Origin: Terribacillus aidingensis
GTDB taxonomy: Bacteria > Bacillota > Bacilli > Bacillales > Amphibacillaceae
Direction: 5' to 3'
Assembly (NCBI RefSeq): GCF_900215625.1
Contig: NZ_OBEK01000002.1
Location: 728,676-792,675 of the forward strand
Length of the DNA: 64,000 nt
Position numbers and translations under genes: made by a program. Position 1 is the first letter of the stretch, and the number at the start of each line of letters is the position of its first letter. This document shows, piece by piece, positions 34,549 through 44,150 of the stretch. The notes beneath the pieces were generated by a model. That model was not told the origin of the DNA and searched no databases. It was given only the letters and a program-made list of their open reading frames with translations.

Positions 34549-34587
34549 AAAAAAAGAAGAAGCACCCGTTTGTTCGGGTGCTTCTTC
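34549..34587 (-). terminator. Terminator after pbpA
   Basis: Perfect 13-bp stem GAAGAAGCACCCG / CGGGTGCTTCTTC, loop TTTGTT, then TTTTT on minus. Confidence 0.92.
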
Positions 34588-34596
34588 GGTAATACT

Positions 34597-36669
34597 TTAT
34601 TCAGCTTCTTCTTTATCTTTGTCGTCTGGCGCTGTGTGCTCGTAGTAATATTCTAGTGCACGGTTAACGATATTGTAGGTAATTGGATACTGCTGGCCGC
34701 CGCTAATTATGCCGAGGTTCGGAACCATAACAGCAAACGCAATATCCGGTGTTTCAGAATCTGCGTAGCCAATCAAAGTCCAATTCTCTAAATCAGTGCC
34801 ATCAATACTTGTCTGTGCAGTTCCTGTTTTACCTGATATATCATACGTTTTTGCTTCATTGCTCAGGTGGCTGTAAGCTGTGCCTCTTGGTGTTTGGAAC
34901 ACCATTTTAAATCCTTTTTTAATCCGATTTATTTGCTCTTCAGTTGCTGTAATCTTATTCAGCACCTCTGGATTTTTTGTCTTTGCAAGTGGTCCCAACT
35001 TGTCTTTTTCATTAGAGGGATCATGTATTTCGCTGACAAAATGTGGCTTAATTCGATAACCACCATTAGCTATTGTAGAGACATACTGGGCCAACTGCAT
35101 TGTAGTATAAGTATCAAACTGACCGATAGAGAAGTCAAGTAGGTTACCGGCTTGACCTTTTGATCCGACGTACCCAACAGACTCAGAAGGCAAATCTATG
35201 CCAGTTTCTACTCCAAGTCCGACTTGATTATAGTAATTACGTAAAATACGGAAAGCGTCTTGATTAAATGAAACAGATTGATTTTTCTGATAGTTGTACT
35301 CTCCCCCAATTCGCAATGCAACATTAAACATATATACGTTAGAAGACATTTGCAATGCTTCTAAATCATTAATCAATCCCATATTCTTGTATGATTTTTT
35401 CTCTGGTGTACCCTTAATTTTCATTGGGGTATCATAAAAACTTTTCCCTGGATCTATTACGCCTTCCTGATACCCAGCAAGCAATGTCGCTCCTTTAACA
35501 GTGGATCCAACCGCTCCAGCGGTAAATACAGTATTCATATCAGCAGACTCATACTTATTGTCTTCTCGATTGTAATGCTGTCCGCTGGCTGCATATATCT
35601 CACCCGTATTAGGATTAAGCATGACAGCCATTGCATTTTCCAGGTAGCGGTTGGCACCGGGATATTTGTTAATAGCACCTTTCAACTCTTCCCGTACAAT
35701 CTTATCCAATTCTTTCTGAAAGTCCATATTAATGGAAAGCTGCAGATCCTGTCCGCGCTGTCCTTCCGAAATGACTTCCTGAGAGACAATATTGTTATTA
35801 TTGTCTGTTATATAACGAACACGTTTTTTATCGCCTTTAAGCAGGCTTTCGTATTCCATTTCCAGGCCGCTTGTACCAATTCGGTCATTCAGCTGATAAT
35901 TCCGGGATTTATAATAATCCTCTTCTCCTTGCGGTATTCCTGTTTTGATACTGCCAAGAACACCTTGGAGAGATCCCTCATATGGATAGTAGCGTTTCCA
36001 GTCGGTGGCAACATTGATGCCTGCCATTTGCCCCATATTTTCTGCTATGGTTGCGTATTCTTTCTCCGTAACATTTTCATTTTTTATGACATGAGGAACA
36101 AGCTCTGTGGCACTGTCTAGTTCACGCTTTATTGCAATGATTTGCTTTGCCTGATCATCGGTCATGAGCTCTTTATAATCCGCTTCCGTGATACGCTCGA
36201 GCGTCAGATTATAGATTTCACTATCATCAAGCGACTCTTTTTCAGCAGCAGTTATTCTGCTGTTAGCTTCTTTTGTATTCAGAAGATACCAATATTCCTT
36301 ATATTCCCTCTCGGTAATCTTCTCAATTGCTTCATCATCCATCTTAATGATATCCGCTAGCTGTTTTGCAAGTTCTAATCGTTCGTCAGCGGAGTCACCA
36401 TTCTTAGGCGGTGTATAAGTAATTGAATAAACAGGTTCATTGCCGACAATTACTTTCCCTTCGCTATCATAAATCATACCGCGCGGAACAGATATTTCTG
36501 CTATATCGTTTGTTGTTTTTTCTAGGACTGCCTGGTGTTCTTCTCCGTTGATGATCTGCACTACTCCAAGCTGCAGAATCAAAGCAGAGAACAGCAGGAA
36601 AACGATTGCAAACAAGACATTGAGACGGAAAGGAAGCAGTGCACGCTTTTTCTTCCTTTTTTTAGACAT
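34597..36669 (-). CDS. pbpA: Class B penicillin-binding protein 2 (PbpA)
   Basis: 690 residues. One N-terminal membrane helix (about 14-35), a dimerisation domain and a transpeptidase domain with the active-site triad STVK (Ser nucleophile, about residue 391), SSN and KTGT. It cross-links peptidoglycan during side-wall elongation. The long helical insert around residues 85-220 is usual for Bacillus PbpA (about 716). ATG follows GGGGGAAC. Single gene with its own terminator. Confidence 0.94.
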   Translation of the reverse strand: MSKKRKKKRALLPFRLNVLFAIVFLLFSALILQLGVVQIINGEEHQAVLEKTTNDIAEISVPRGMIYDSEGKVIVGNEPVYSITYTPPKNGDSADERLELAKQLADIIKMDDEAIEKITEREYKEYWYLLNTKEANSRITAAEKESLDDSEIYNLTLERITEADYKELMTDDQAKQIIAIKRELDSATELVPHVIKNENVTEKEYATIAENMGQMAGINVATDWKRYYPYEGSLQGVLGSIKTGIPQGEEDYYKSRNYQLNDRIGTSGLEMEYESLLKGDKKRVRYITDNNNNIVSQEVISEGQRGQDLQLSINMDFQKELDKIVREELKGAINKYPGANRYLENAMAVMLNPNTGEIYAASGQHYNREDNKYESADMNTVFTAGAVGSTVKGATLLAGYQEGVIDPGKSFYDTPMKIKGTPEKKSYKNMGLINDLEALQMSSNVYMFNVALRIGGEYNYQKNQSVSFNQDAFRILRNYYNQVGLGVETGIDLPSESVGYVGSKGQAGNLLDFSIGQFDTYTTMQLAQYVSTIANGGYRIKPHFVSEIHDPSNEKDKLGPLAKTKNPEVLNKITATEEQINRIKKGFKMVFQTPRGTAYSHLSNEAKTYDISGKTGTAQTSIDGTDLENWTLIGYADSETPDIAFAVMVPNLGIISGGQQYPITYNIVNRALEYYYEHTAPDDKDKEEAE

Positions 36670-36738
36670 AATGTTCCCCCATTCTTACATACTGCTCCCA
36701 TTATATCATCAACTTCCGTCTCCTTCTACTAAAGTCTG

Positions 36739-38001
36739 TCAGCGTTTGTCATCCCCAGCAATTTCGTTTTTAGGCAGCTTTTTGATGGAGGGTTCTGCGG
36801 CAAAGCTGGTAATACGCCTGGTAAAGTAGTATATGAAAAACGGTCCAGCTCCTAACAGGAGCATCAAGTATGGAATAGAAGCATCCTTCCAAATACCCAT
36901 CCCAACCAGCAGTGCCAGAACGGACAAGATCCTTCCTGCATTTGTAGCTGCATCACTTAAAACAATGTACTCGACCCGTAAACTTCTAGCATCTTTCGCT
37001 TTGCCAATAACATCATAAGATAGGGATAAGTAAGGCACATAAAGAACTGGGTAAAATGCGCCTATTAATGCTGCATATATCAACAAAGTAGTAAAATTCA
37101 GTTTTACGAGCAATAACACAATACTTAACGACAAAGCGACACCGCTTAAGAAAATTGCCATTTTTCGCTGCGGACTTTTGATATACCGAGTTGCTATATA
37201 ATAGAAGATTAATGAAAAAGCGGAATACACCAGATTGAATGTACCAAGTGACAGCTCGCTGTTGGTGACTATAAAAATCCATACGGAAATGATGAACGTA
37301 TAAATTCCTTCTCTTATTCCTTGAAAAACATGCGCAACAACAATATTGCGCCAAGCTGGATCACGCCCTATTTCTTTCCATGCAAGCTTGAGGCCGAATT
37401 TCCCTTCTGCCCTTCTTCTGCCAAGCCCCGCTGTACATATAACAGCCAAAAGAAAAAGGACAAAACTCACAGCAAATATCAGCGTATAGCCATGGCTATT
37501 GTTCATCCTGGTGATGATATACCCAGCTACAAATGGTCCAATCATACCTGTAAATGATTGCAGTAAACCAGATACACCATTAAAGAAGTCACGCGTCTCC
37601 GGTTCTGTCACTTCAAATGTTAATACGGAGTAAGCCAGCCAATACATGCCATAACCAATACCTAGCACGGTACCAAGCAGTACATTATAAGTGGCAGCTT
37701 TCTCTCCGGTAAACAAAACAAGAAGGAAAAAGATGCTGAGGAAAACGACGCCGATACGAAGTATGATGATGCGGTCAATCCGCTTAGCCCAGCGCCCGGA
37801 TAAGGTGAACAGTATGGCTTGCGCCACATAAATTGCCAAGTTATACATGGCGATGTTAACTAAATCATTTGTCTGCTTCCATAAGTAAATATTAACAAAC
37901 GTGTTCGATAGGAAAATCCCTAGAGAATAAAGCGCTCCGATAATAAGGAGCATATTCAGTTCTTTTCTGCTCGAATCCATGGTAAATAAGTTCGGCTTCA
38001 T
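36739..38001 (-). CDS. yqgE: MFS transporter (YqgE-like)
   Basis: 420 residues, 12 predicted membrane helices. The MFS loop signature is weak (GRWAKRIDRIIILRIG between helices 2 and 3). Located between sodA and pbpA, as yqgE is in B. subtilis. Substrate unknown. GGAGATGGC precedes the ATG. No terminator of its own; 69 bp separate it from pbpA. Confidence 0.82.
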   Translation of the reverse strand: MKPNLFTMDSSRKELNMLLIIGALYSLGIFLSNTFVNIYLWKQTNDLVNIAMYNLAIYVAQAILFTLSGRWAKRIDRIIILRIGVVFLSIFFLLVLFTGEKAATYNVLLGTVLGIGYGMYWLAYSVLTFEVTEPETRDFFNGVSGLLQSFTGMIGPFVAGYIITRMNNSHGYTLIFAVSFVLFLLAVICTAGLGRRRAEGKFGLKLAWKEIGRDPAWRNIVVAHVFQGIREGIYTFIISVWIFIVTNSELSLGTFNLVYSAFSLIFYYIATRYIKSPQRKMAIFLSGVALSLSIVLLLVKLNFTTLLIYAALIGAFYPVLYVPYLSLSYDVIGKAKDARSLRVEYIVLSDAATNAGRILSVLALLVGMGIWKDASIPYLMLLLGAGPFFIYYFTRRITSFAAEPSIKKLPKNEIAGDDKR

Positions 38002-38057
38002 AATGCCATCTCCTTTTACTTCTAGTTAGTATTTTCTAATGAAAAGGAGATATGCAC

Positions 38058-38094
38058 AAAAAAAGACACCAGCTTTTTAGCTGATGTCTTTTTT
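38058..38094 (-). terminator. Terminator after sodA
   Basis: Stem AAAGACACCAGCT / AGCTGATGTCTTT with loop TTTT and T-run on minus. Confidence 0.88.
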
Positions 38095-38099
38095 GTTAC

Positions 38100-38711
38100 T
38101 TATTTAGCTTCGCGGTACAAGCGCTCTACTTCATCCCAATTTACAACATTCCAGAAAGCACTGATGTAATCCGGACGTTTGTTTTGGTATTTCAAGTAGT
38201 AAGCGTGCTCCCAAACATCAAGTCCAAGAATAGGTGTTTTACCATCCATTACTGGGTTATCTTGGTTTGGAGTTGATACGATATCAACTTCGCCGTTTTC
38301 TACAATAAGCCATGCCCAGCCGGAACCGAAACGGCCAGCTGCTGCTGCTGCGAATTCTTCTTTGAATTTATCTAGTGTACCGTATTTGTTAGCAATTGCA
38401 GTAGCTACTTCGCCAGTAGGCTCTCCGCCGCCATTCGGGGAAAGAAGCTTCCAGAATAGGCTGTGGTTGTAGTGACCGCCGCCGTTGTTGCGAACTGCTG
38501 TTTGTACGTCAGAAGGAAGGTCATTCACACCTGCAACAAGTTCTTCTAGGGATTTGCTTTCTAAGTCAGCTTTTCCTTCGATTGCACCGTTTAACTTTGT
38601 CACATATGTGTTGTGATGTTTCGTATGGTGGATGTTCATTGTTTCCTTATCGATATGAGGCTCAAGTGCGTCGTATGCGTAAGGCAATTCTGGTAGTTCA
38701 AATCTAGCCAT
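38100..38711 (-). CDS. sodA: Superoxide dismutase (Mn/Fe type)
   Basis: 203 residues. Metal ligands: His in [18 protein letters not shown] (H27 region), His in GHYNHSLFW (near 82), and the DVWEHAYY Asp and His (near 164-168). The Gly-Gly pair NNGGGHYNH and Gln/Trp pattern fit the Mn form. Removes superoxide in the cytosol. GGAGGAATAATC precedes the ATG. Own promoter just downstream of the tRNA operon. Confidence 0.97.
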   Translation of the reverse strand: MARFELPELPYAYDALEPHIDKETMNIHHTKHHNTYVTKLNGAIEGKADLESKSLEELVAGVNDLPSDVQTAVRNNGGGHYNHSLFWKLLSPNGGGEPTGEVATAIANKYGTLDKFKEEFAAAAAGRFGSGWAWLIVENGEVDIVSTPNQDNPVMDGKTPILGLDVWEHAYYLKYQNKRPDYISAFWNVVNWDEVERLYREAK

Positions 38712-38762
38712 GATTATTCCTCCTTAAGTGATATGTAATCAAAGGTTATCACCTTTTCGTAA

Positions 38763-38791
38763 AGCGTACCAAAGCTTGTCTGAAACGGCAA
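38763..38791 (-). promoter_or_regulatory. Promoter of sodA
   Basis: On minus TTGCCG (38786-38791), 17-bp spacer, TACGCT (38763-38768) preceded by TGG (extended -10). Confidence 0.55.
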
Positions 38792-38842
38792 GTATTTTGC
38801 ACGCAGTCCTTCATGAAATACCCGCAGCTTTAGTTTCGGAAC

Positions 38843-38873
38843 AAAAAAACAGCTGTTCCTTTGAACAGCTGTT
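38843..38873 (-). terminator. Terminator of the tRNA operon
   Basis: Stem AACAGCTGTTC / GAACAGCTGTT with a 4-nt loop then seven T on minus, just after tRNA-Phe. Confidence 0.9.
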
Positions 38874-38880
38874 ACTGGAG

Positions 38881-38953
<73 letters not shown>

Positions 38954-38960
38954 AAAATGG

Positions 38961-39050
38961 CGGAGGAAGAGGGATTCGAACCCCCGCGAGCCGTTAAGCC
39001 CCTGTCGGTTTTCAAGACCGATCCCTTCAGCCAAACTTGGGTATTCCTCC
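38961..39050 (-). tRNA. tRNA-Ser (anticodon TGA)
   Basis: GGAGGAA acceptor, anticodon loop CTTGAAA, long variable arm, T-loop GGTTCGAATCC. 90 nt as expected for serine. Confidence 0.95.
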
Positions 39051-39081
39051 GCGTTGCAATATAAAGTTAAAAATCGTATGG

Positions 39082-39155
39082 TGGACCCTGCAGGACTCGA
39101 ACCTGCGACCGATCGGTTATGAGCCGATAGCTCTAACCAACTGAGCTAAGGGTCC
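39082..39155 (-). tRNA. tRNA with anticodon CAT, probably Ile2
   Basis: GGACCCT acceptor, anticodon loop CTCATAA. The body resembles Ile2 (lysidine-modified CAU) rather than the elongator or initiator Met; a clear elongator tRNA-Met follows in the same operon. Anticodon and T arms are nearly the same as in tRNA-Asn here. Confidence 0.8.
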
Positions 39156-39170
39156 AATACATTTTTTCAA

Positions 39171-39245
39171 GGGCGATTGATGGGGATTGAACCCACGAAT
39201 GCCGGAGCCACAATCCGGTGCGTTAACCACTTCGCCACAACCGCC
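39171..39245 (-). tRNA. tRNA-His (anticodon GTG)
   Basis: GGCGGTTG pairs with CAATCGCC as an 8-bp acceptor containing the G-1 pair typical of tRNA-His; anticodon loop TTGTGGC. The 3' end may be one base shorter. Confidence 0.92.
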
Positions 39246-39271
39246 ATGTTACAAATTATTAAGATTTATGG

Positions 39272-39345
39272 TAGCGGCGGAGGGGATCGAACCCCCGACC
39301 TCACGGGTATGAACCGTACGCTCTAGCCAGCTGAGCTACACCGCC
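39272..39345 (-). tRNA. tRNA-Met (elongator, anticodon CAT)
   Basis: GGCGGTGTAGCTCAGCTGG start, anticodon loop TTCATAC, CGCCGCTA end. Not the initiator, which would begin CGCGGG. Confidence 0.9.
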
Positions 39346-39349
39346 ATGG

Positions 39350-39421
39350 CTCCACAGGCAGGATTCGAACCTGCGACCGATCGGTTAACAGCCGATAGCT
39401 CTACCACTGAGCTACTGTGGA
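39350..39421 (-). tRNA. tRNA-Asn (anticodon GTT)
   Basis: TCCACAG / CTGTGGA acceptor with G discriminator, anticodon loop CTGTTAA. First tRNA after the promoter. Confidence 0.94.
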
Positions 39422-39455
39422 ATAATTAATATGTTATGTATTAGCGACGATATAT

Positions 39456-39484
39456 AATTTATCATGCATTCGATAACTTGTCAA
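39456..39484 (-). promoter_or_regulatory. Promoter of the tRNA operon
   Basis: Consensus TTGACA (39479-39484), 17-bp spacer and TAAATT (39456-39461) on minus, 35 bp before tRNA-Asn. Confidence 0.85.
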
Positions 39485-39578
39485 TCTTTTTTCTATAAGT
39501 TTTTGTTATAATTTTTGCGTCCTTTTAACTGACAGGAATACTATAGCATGTCCTTTCCTTCATTACAAGAGAAAATTA

Positions 39579-39608
39579 TAAAAAGACAGAGAGTTTGGCT
39601 CTCTGTCT
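39579..39608 (-). terminator. Terminator after Na/Pi cotransporter gene
   Basis: Perfect 10-bp stem AGACAGAGAG / CTCTCTGTCT with T-run on minus; it includes the stop codon region. Confidence 0.88.
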
Positions 39609-41229
39609 ACTCGTTCAGAATCAACTGCGCAATGTTTACAGCATGATCTCCGATACGTTCCAAGTTACTAATAATATCTACGAAAACTATTCCAGCAGAA
39701 CCAGTGCACTTTCCTTCATTCAATCGAATCAGATGCGTTTTGCGCAGGCTGCGTTCCATCCTGTCAATTTGATCTTCCTTCTGCAATACCGCAATGGCAA
39801 CTTCCCGATCTTGTTTGTCCAGCGCCTCCACTGCCTGTTTCACTGTGATAATTGTCAAATCAAACATGCTGTTAAGTTCCTGCTGCGCTTCTCTGGTTAA
39901 TTTAATATTACTTGATATTTGAAAGTCGACAAATTCAACAATATTTTCGAAATGGTCTCCGATACGTTCAATATCCCGAATAGCATCCAGCAAGGCTGCA
40001 TGCCTGGTGCTCTCCTCATCAGAAAGCGTATTTGTAGAAATTTTAGAAAGATAGTCGGTAATTTCACGGTCCTTGCGATTGACTTCCTTCTCCAGCTGCA
40101 TGGCAAGGTCTGCAAATTGCCTCTCATGGTTGTTCGCATATGTACTGGCCTGTTCTAAGCCGTCCACTGCTAATCTTCCCATATGTAAAACTTCCAGTTT
40201 TGCTTGTTCCAATGCCAGCACAGGAGACTGCTGGATGAATAACGGATCCAGATGATTTGTCAGTGCCATCGGCCGCTCTTCTTCTCCTGGGATCACTTTT
40301 GTAATAAGCCAAACGAAGAAACCGAGGAACGGAAGCAATATAAATGTATTTGCAATATTATATAGTCCATGCGCTCCGGCAATAGTTAATTTGTCATTCA
40401 AGTTGAATATGCCTTGCATACAGGCAACAACATCTACGAATAACGGCAGAATCAACAGGAAAATTACTGCACCAATTGCATTGAACAGCACATGGCTTAG
40501 CGCCGCTCGCTTTGCCTGGACGGTAGCTCCGATTGCGGCTAGCATGGCTGTTAATGTTGTGCCGAGATTATCTCCTAGCAATACCGGCAAAGCTCCTTGT
40601 AAATCAATACCATTTTGTGCATACAGCTCTTGAAGAATCGCTACAGTAGCGCCGCTGCTTTGCACAACAATTGTCATAAAGGTACCAATTGCCGCACCAG
40701 CAATTGGATTGCTGTGCATACTGGCAGATAAAGATTGAAATGCCTCTATATGCAGGATAGGATGCAATCCGTCGCCAATCAGCGTCAGACCAAAGAAAAT
40801 GCCGCCCGCTCCAAACAGCACTTTACCAATTTGCTGTGTTCGCTGATTTGTAAAGAAATAAATCAAAAACGCCCCGACCGACATGATCGGAAGACCAAAT
40901 TGAATTAAGTTAATTCCAATAAAAAAGGCAGTTAATGTTGTACCAATATTTGCGCCCATAATAACAGAAATAGCCTGTCTTAATGTTAGATACCCCGCAT
41001 TCACTAACCCGACAACCAAAATACTGGTCGCCGTGCTGCTCTGAACGAGTACTGTTACAATAAGCCCGGAAAGAATTCCAATTAGCGGATGGACCGTAAA
41101 TCTGTGCATTGCCAGTTGCAGCTGCTTGCCATATGCTCGCTGTAATCCATCGCCTAAATAGCGGATGGAAAAGAGAAACAAGCCTAAGCCGCCTATAAAT
41201 TCAAAGATGATATATTCCCAATTAGACAA
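39607..41229 (-). CDS. Na/Pi cotransporter family protein with PhoU-like C-terminal domain
   Basis: About 540 residues. N-terminal half (to about 310) has eight or more helices with the duplicated QSS motif of Na/Pi carriers (VQSSTATSI and VQSSGATVA). The C-terminal part (about 330-540) has PhoU-type helices with ERIGDHFENI and ERIGDHAVNI. Likely sodium-coupled phosphate uptake or export, regulated through the PhoU part (inference). Start taken as TTG at 41227-41229, 6 bp after AAGGAAGG. Similar to B. subtilis YqeW. Single gene. Confidence 0.88.
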   Translation of the reverse strand: MSNWEYIIFEFIGGLGLFLFSIRYLGDGLQRAYGKQLQLAMHRFTVHPLIGILSGLIVTVLVQSSTATSILVVGLVNAGYLTLRQAISVIMGANIGTTLTAFFIGINLIQFGLPIMSVGAFLIYFFTNQRTQQIGKVLFGAGGIFFGLTLIGDGLHPILHIEAFQSLSASMHSNPIAGAAIGTFMTIVVQSSGATVAILQELYAQNGIDLQGALPVLLGDNLGTTLTAMLAAIGATVQAKRAALSHVLFNAIGAVIFLLILPLFVDVVACMQGIFNLNDKLTIAGAHGLYNIANTFILLPFLGFFVWLITKVIPGEEERPMALTNHLDPLFIQQSPVLALEQAKLEVLHMGRLAVDGLEQASTYANNHERQFADLAMQLEKEVNRKDREITDYLSKISTNTLSDEESTRHAALLDAIRDIERIGDHFENIVEFVDFQISSNIKLTREAQQELNSMFDLTIITVKQAVEALDKQDREVAIAVLQKEDQIDRMERSLRKTHLIRLNEGKCTGSAGIVFVDIISNLERIGDHAVNIAQLILNE

Positions 41230-41348
41230 TACAAGCCTTCCTTCCCTTCTCAAATATTCCCTCTTAATTATTAAATTAGTTTGAAGGGTTGTAAAGGTCT
41301 TGTTAGGAAATTTACGATTAAAATTACTTTATTTGGTTAATTTCCTGA

Positions 41349-41975
41349 TTACAGCTCTACTTTTTCTACTAGTATTCTTGCCCCGCTAACATGCTTCACT
41401 CTAATTCGGGTACCGCGATCCAGCCATTTTCCATCTGTTATGGCGCTCAATTCCCGGCCATCCACTCGAATAGTACCAGAAGGACGCATATCGGTAATTG
41501 TTTCGCCTTCTTGCTCCAAAAGCGCTGCATATGTTTCGTTTACGCTATTGTAGCCTTTGTCGGAGCTTAGTGAGTCCAAAAGCGTAATCTTGCCCCACAT
41601 GTCTCTTTTCGGAAATGCCTTCAAGAAAAGGAAAGAAGCGAACGCGCCAATAATGACGCCTATGATTGCATATATGCCGGCTGTCCAATTTGGCGCAGTA
41701 AATCCAACCGTCAACAGCATGGTTAACAATCCTATTACACTAAGCGTGCCATCATTCAGTAATTTTCCATCGATAATAATCAGCAGCATCCCAACAAAGT
41801 AAAGCGGCAGCATATACCAAATTGCAGATGGGTCGAGATAGCTAATAAAGAACGTACCGATAAAGCCTGCACCTAATAAGAAAAGAATTCCTCTAGCTTT
41901 TACAAGTATCTCACCAATGAGAAACATCGTTCCAAGACCAGTCATAAATATGGAAACCCAATTATAGTCCAGCAT
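41349..41975 (-). CDS. NfeD family membrane protein
   Basis: 208 residues. Four hydrophobic helices (to about 125) are followed by a C-terminal OB fold (about 140-208) with TGTIRVDG-like DMRPSGTIRVDGRELSAI, the NfeD C-terminal pattern. Such proteins usually act with SPFH/flotillin proteins in membrane microdomains; no flotillin or ClpP-class partner is adjacent, so partner and role are unknown. Divergent from yqfZ. Confidence 0.8.
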   Translation of the reverse strand: MLDYNWVSIFMTGLGTMFLIGEILVKARGILFLLGAGFIGTFFISYLDPSAIWYMLPLYFVGMLLIIIDGKLLNDGTLSVIGLLTMLLTVGFTAPNWTAGIYAIIGVIIGAFASFLFLKAFPKRDMWGKITLLDSLSSDKGYNSVNETYAALLEQEGETITDMRPSGTIRVDGRELSAITDGKWLDRGTRIRVKHVSGARILVEKVEL

Positions 41976-42102
41976 TCTTCATGCTCCTTTCTCCTACTAT
42001 TTATATACGAAGACAGCGCTTTTTTGTTTCATATTAAAGGTTTTTTCTATCGGATATCTAATACTTTATAGAATGAATAGTAACAGGATCGGAGGAACTT
42101 CC

Positions 42103-42450
42103 ATGTGGAAACGGATTGGTGTGTTTCTATTTTGCTGTGCTTTAATTCTTAGTATTTGGAAGGATCTTACGATAGGAAGCCCCATCCCCACCGCTTCTAC
42201 TGCCGGGAATGAACCAATACAGCCCGACAGAGTCACGCAAAAGAATAATGTAAAAAAGACGTTTCAGCCCGTCCTCCTGCAGGTAAAGCAAGGTGACACA
42301 CTTCTTTCCATTACAAATGAGTTGAACAATCACGAATTGCGAGTTACGATGGAACAAGTGATCCTGGATTTCAAGGAATTGAATCCGGAGAAGGATCCAT
42401 ATGCACTGCATGCAGGTTCAGCTTATTATTTTCCCCATTACACAAGATGA
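42103..42450 (+). CDS. yqfZ: YqfZ-like LysM domain protein
   Basis: 115 residues. One N-terminal membrane helix (about 5-20), a polar linker, and a LysM-like domain from LLQVKQGDTLLSI to YALHAGSAYYFPHY. It probably binds peptidoglycan or spore cortex. GGAGGAAC lies 6 bp before ATG 42103. Located upstream of ispG, as yqfZ is in B. subtilis. Confidence 0.75.
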   Translation: MWKRIGVFLFCCALILSIWKDLTIGSPIPTASTAGNEPIQPDRVTQKNNVKKTFQPVLLQVKQGDTLLSITNELNNHELRVTMEQVILDFKELNPEKDPYALHAGSAYYFPHYTR

Positions 42451-42567
42451 AGATTTTATTAAACTTGAGCCTAGTTACTTCTAATTTAGCAGTATTAGCA
42501 TTATAATGGGAAAATATAAGGATATTTCTCTGTTTTTCCTCGCGATAATCAAAGGAGCGATATATAA

Positions 42568-43677
42568 ATGGCATTAATACACAGACAAGACACCCGTCCG
42601 GTTAAAGTAGGCGATATTACAATCGGCGGTAAAAATGAAGTTGTTATCCAGTCGATGACAACAACAAAAACACATGATGTGGAAGCTACTGTTGCGGAAA
42701 TCAACAGATTGGAAGAAGCAGGCTGCCAAGTTGTACGAGTTGCTTGCCCAGACCAGCGTGCCGCTGATGCAATTCCTGAAATCAAAAAACGCATTAACAT
42801 TCCACTTGTAGTGGATATCCATTTCAACTATAAACTAGCCTTAAAAGCAATTGAAGGCGGAGCAGATAAAATCCGGATTAACCCTGGTAATATCGGTAAA
42901 CGAGAAAAAGTTGAAGCTGTTGTAAATGCGGCTAAAGAAAAAGGTATACCAATCCGTATCGGTGTAAATGCTGGTTCGTTGGAACGTCATATCTTAGAGA
43001 AATACGGTTATCCGACTGCTGACGGTATGGTGGAAAGTGCATTGCACCACATTAAGATTCTTGAAGAACTCGATTTCCATGATATCATCGTTTCGTTAAA
43101 AGCGTCCGATGTGTCGTTAGCGATTGAAGCATACGAAAAAGCAGCTGAGGTTATCCCTTATCCGCTGCATCTTGGTATAACAGAGTCCGGTACATTGTTT
43201 GCCGGAACAGTGAAAAGTGCAGCCGGACTTGGCGCAATCTTAAGTAAAGGTATCGGAAGCACGATGCGTATTTCCTTGAGTGCCGACCCAGTTGAAGAAG
43301 TAAAAGTTGCGCGTGAGCTGCTGAAGATCTTTAACTTGTCTTCTAACGCTGCGACGCTTATCTCCTGCCCTACTTGCGGCAGAATTGAGATTGACTTGAT
43401 CAGCATTGCCAATGACGTTGAGGAGTACATCAGTACGATTAAAGCTCCAATTAAGGTTGCGGTATTAGGCTGTGCGGTAAACGGCCCTGGTGAGGCTCGT
43501 GAGGCCGATATCGGCATTGCTGGCGCTCGCGGTGAAGGCTTATTGTTCCGTCATGGAGAAATAATTCGTAAAGTACCGGAAGAAACAATGGTTGATGAGC
43601 TGAAAATCGAAATTGACAAGCTTGCTCAAGAATACTTCGCCAAGCAAGCAGCAGAAAAAGAAACTGCAGAAGCATAA
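42568..43677 (+). CDS. ispG: 4-hydroxy-3-methylbut-2-enyl diphosphate synthase (flavodoxin)
   Basis: 369 residues. N-terminal TIM barrel and C-terminal 4Fe-4S domain with ligands in SCPTCGR (two Cys), [10 protein letters not shown] (Cys) and a Glu downstream. Converts MEcPP to HMBPP in the MEP isoprenoid pathway; ispH for the last step lies 3 kb away. GGAGCGA precedes the ATG. Terminator shared with yqfX. Confidence 0.96.
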   Translation: MALIHRQDTRPVKVGDITIGGKNEVVIQSMTTTKTHDVEATVAEINRLEEAGCQVVRVACPDQRAADAIPEIKKRINIPLVVDIHFNYKLALKAIEGGADKIRINPGNIGKREKVEAVVNAAKEKGIPIRIGVNAGSLERHILEKYGYPTADGMVESALHHIKILEELDFHDIIVSLKASDVSLAIEAYEKAAEVIPYPLHLGITESGTLFAGTVKSAAGLGAILSKGIGSTMRISLSADPVEEVKVARELLKIFNLSSNAATLISCPTCGRIEIDLISIANDVEEYISTIKAPIKVAVLGCAVNGPGEAREADIGIAGARGEGLLFRHGEIIRKVPEETMVDELKIEIDKLAQEYFAKQAAEKETAEA

Positions 43678-43711
43678 AAAATCTGACTCCAAATTGGAGT
43701 CAGATTTTTTT
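43675..43711. terminator. Bidirectional terminator between ispG and yqfX
   Basis: Stem AAATCTGACTCCAA / TTGGAGTCAGATTT around a 1-nt centre, with A-run and T-run flanks. Confidence 0.92.
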
Positions 43712-44033
43712 ATACATATGGTGCTGTAAATAAAGAAAGAACAATGGCAATGATACTTACAATTAAAGCTATATTCCCTAGTGCATTGGCACCTTTGCGC
43801 TTCGCTAAGACGCCAAAAACGATACCAGCTGCCCCGACAAGGATCGGCGCAATAAAGAAAGAAGCGATTGATAAAATTAAAGCAATATAACCAAACATCT
43901 TTCCGGAACCTGTTGTTTGATTTCCTTCCGTTTTCGCAGAACGCTGGTAACTGTTTTCAGCTGGAGATATTTCAGCTGCTGTTTCAACATCATCTTTTGA
44001 ATGAATATCTTGCTCGTATTTTTCTTTATCCAT
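43710..44033 (-). CDS. yqfX: YqfX-like small membrane protein
   Basis: 107 residues. An acidic polar N-terminal half (1-45) is followed by two membrane helices with Gly/Ala packing (MFGYIALILSIASFFIAPIL and the next pair), similar to DUF4190. Function unknown. Named by position between ispG and yqfT. GGAGGATTTCAC precedes the ATG. Confidence 0.7.
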   Translation of the reverse strand: MDKEKYEQDIHSKDDVETAAEISPAENSYQRSAKTEGNQTTGSGKMFGYIALILSIASFFIAPILVGAAGIVFGVLAKRKGANALGNIALIVSIIAIVLSLFTAPYV

Positions 44034-44150
44034 GTGAAATCCTCCTTATCTGGGGTAAGGTATGGTTCTAGTCTGTGTACGCAGGACATAAACTAACCAG
44101 GTAGATAAAGGAATCCAAAGGCCATTCCCATCTTAGAGCGGAGGTTTCAC

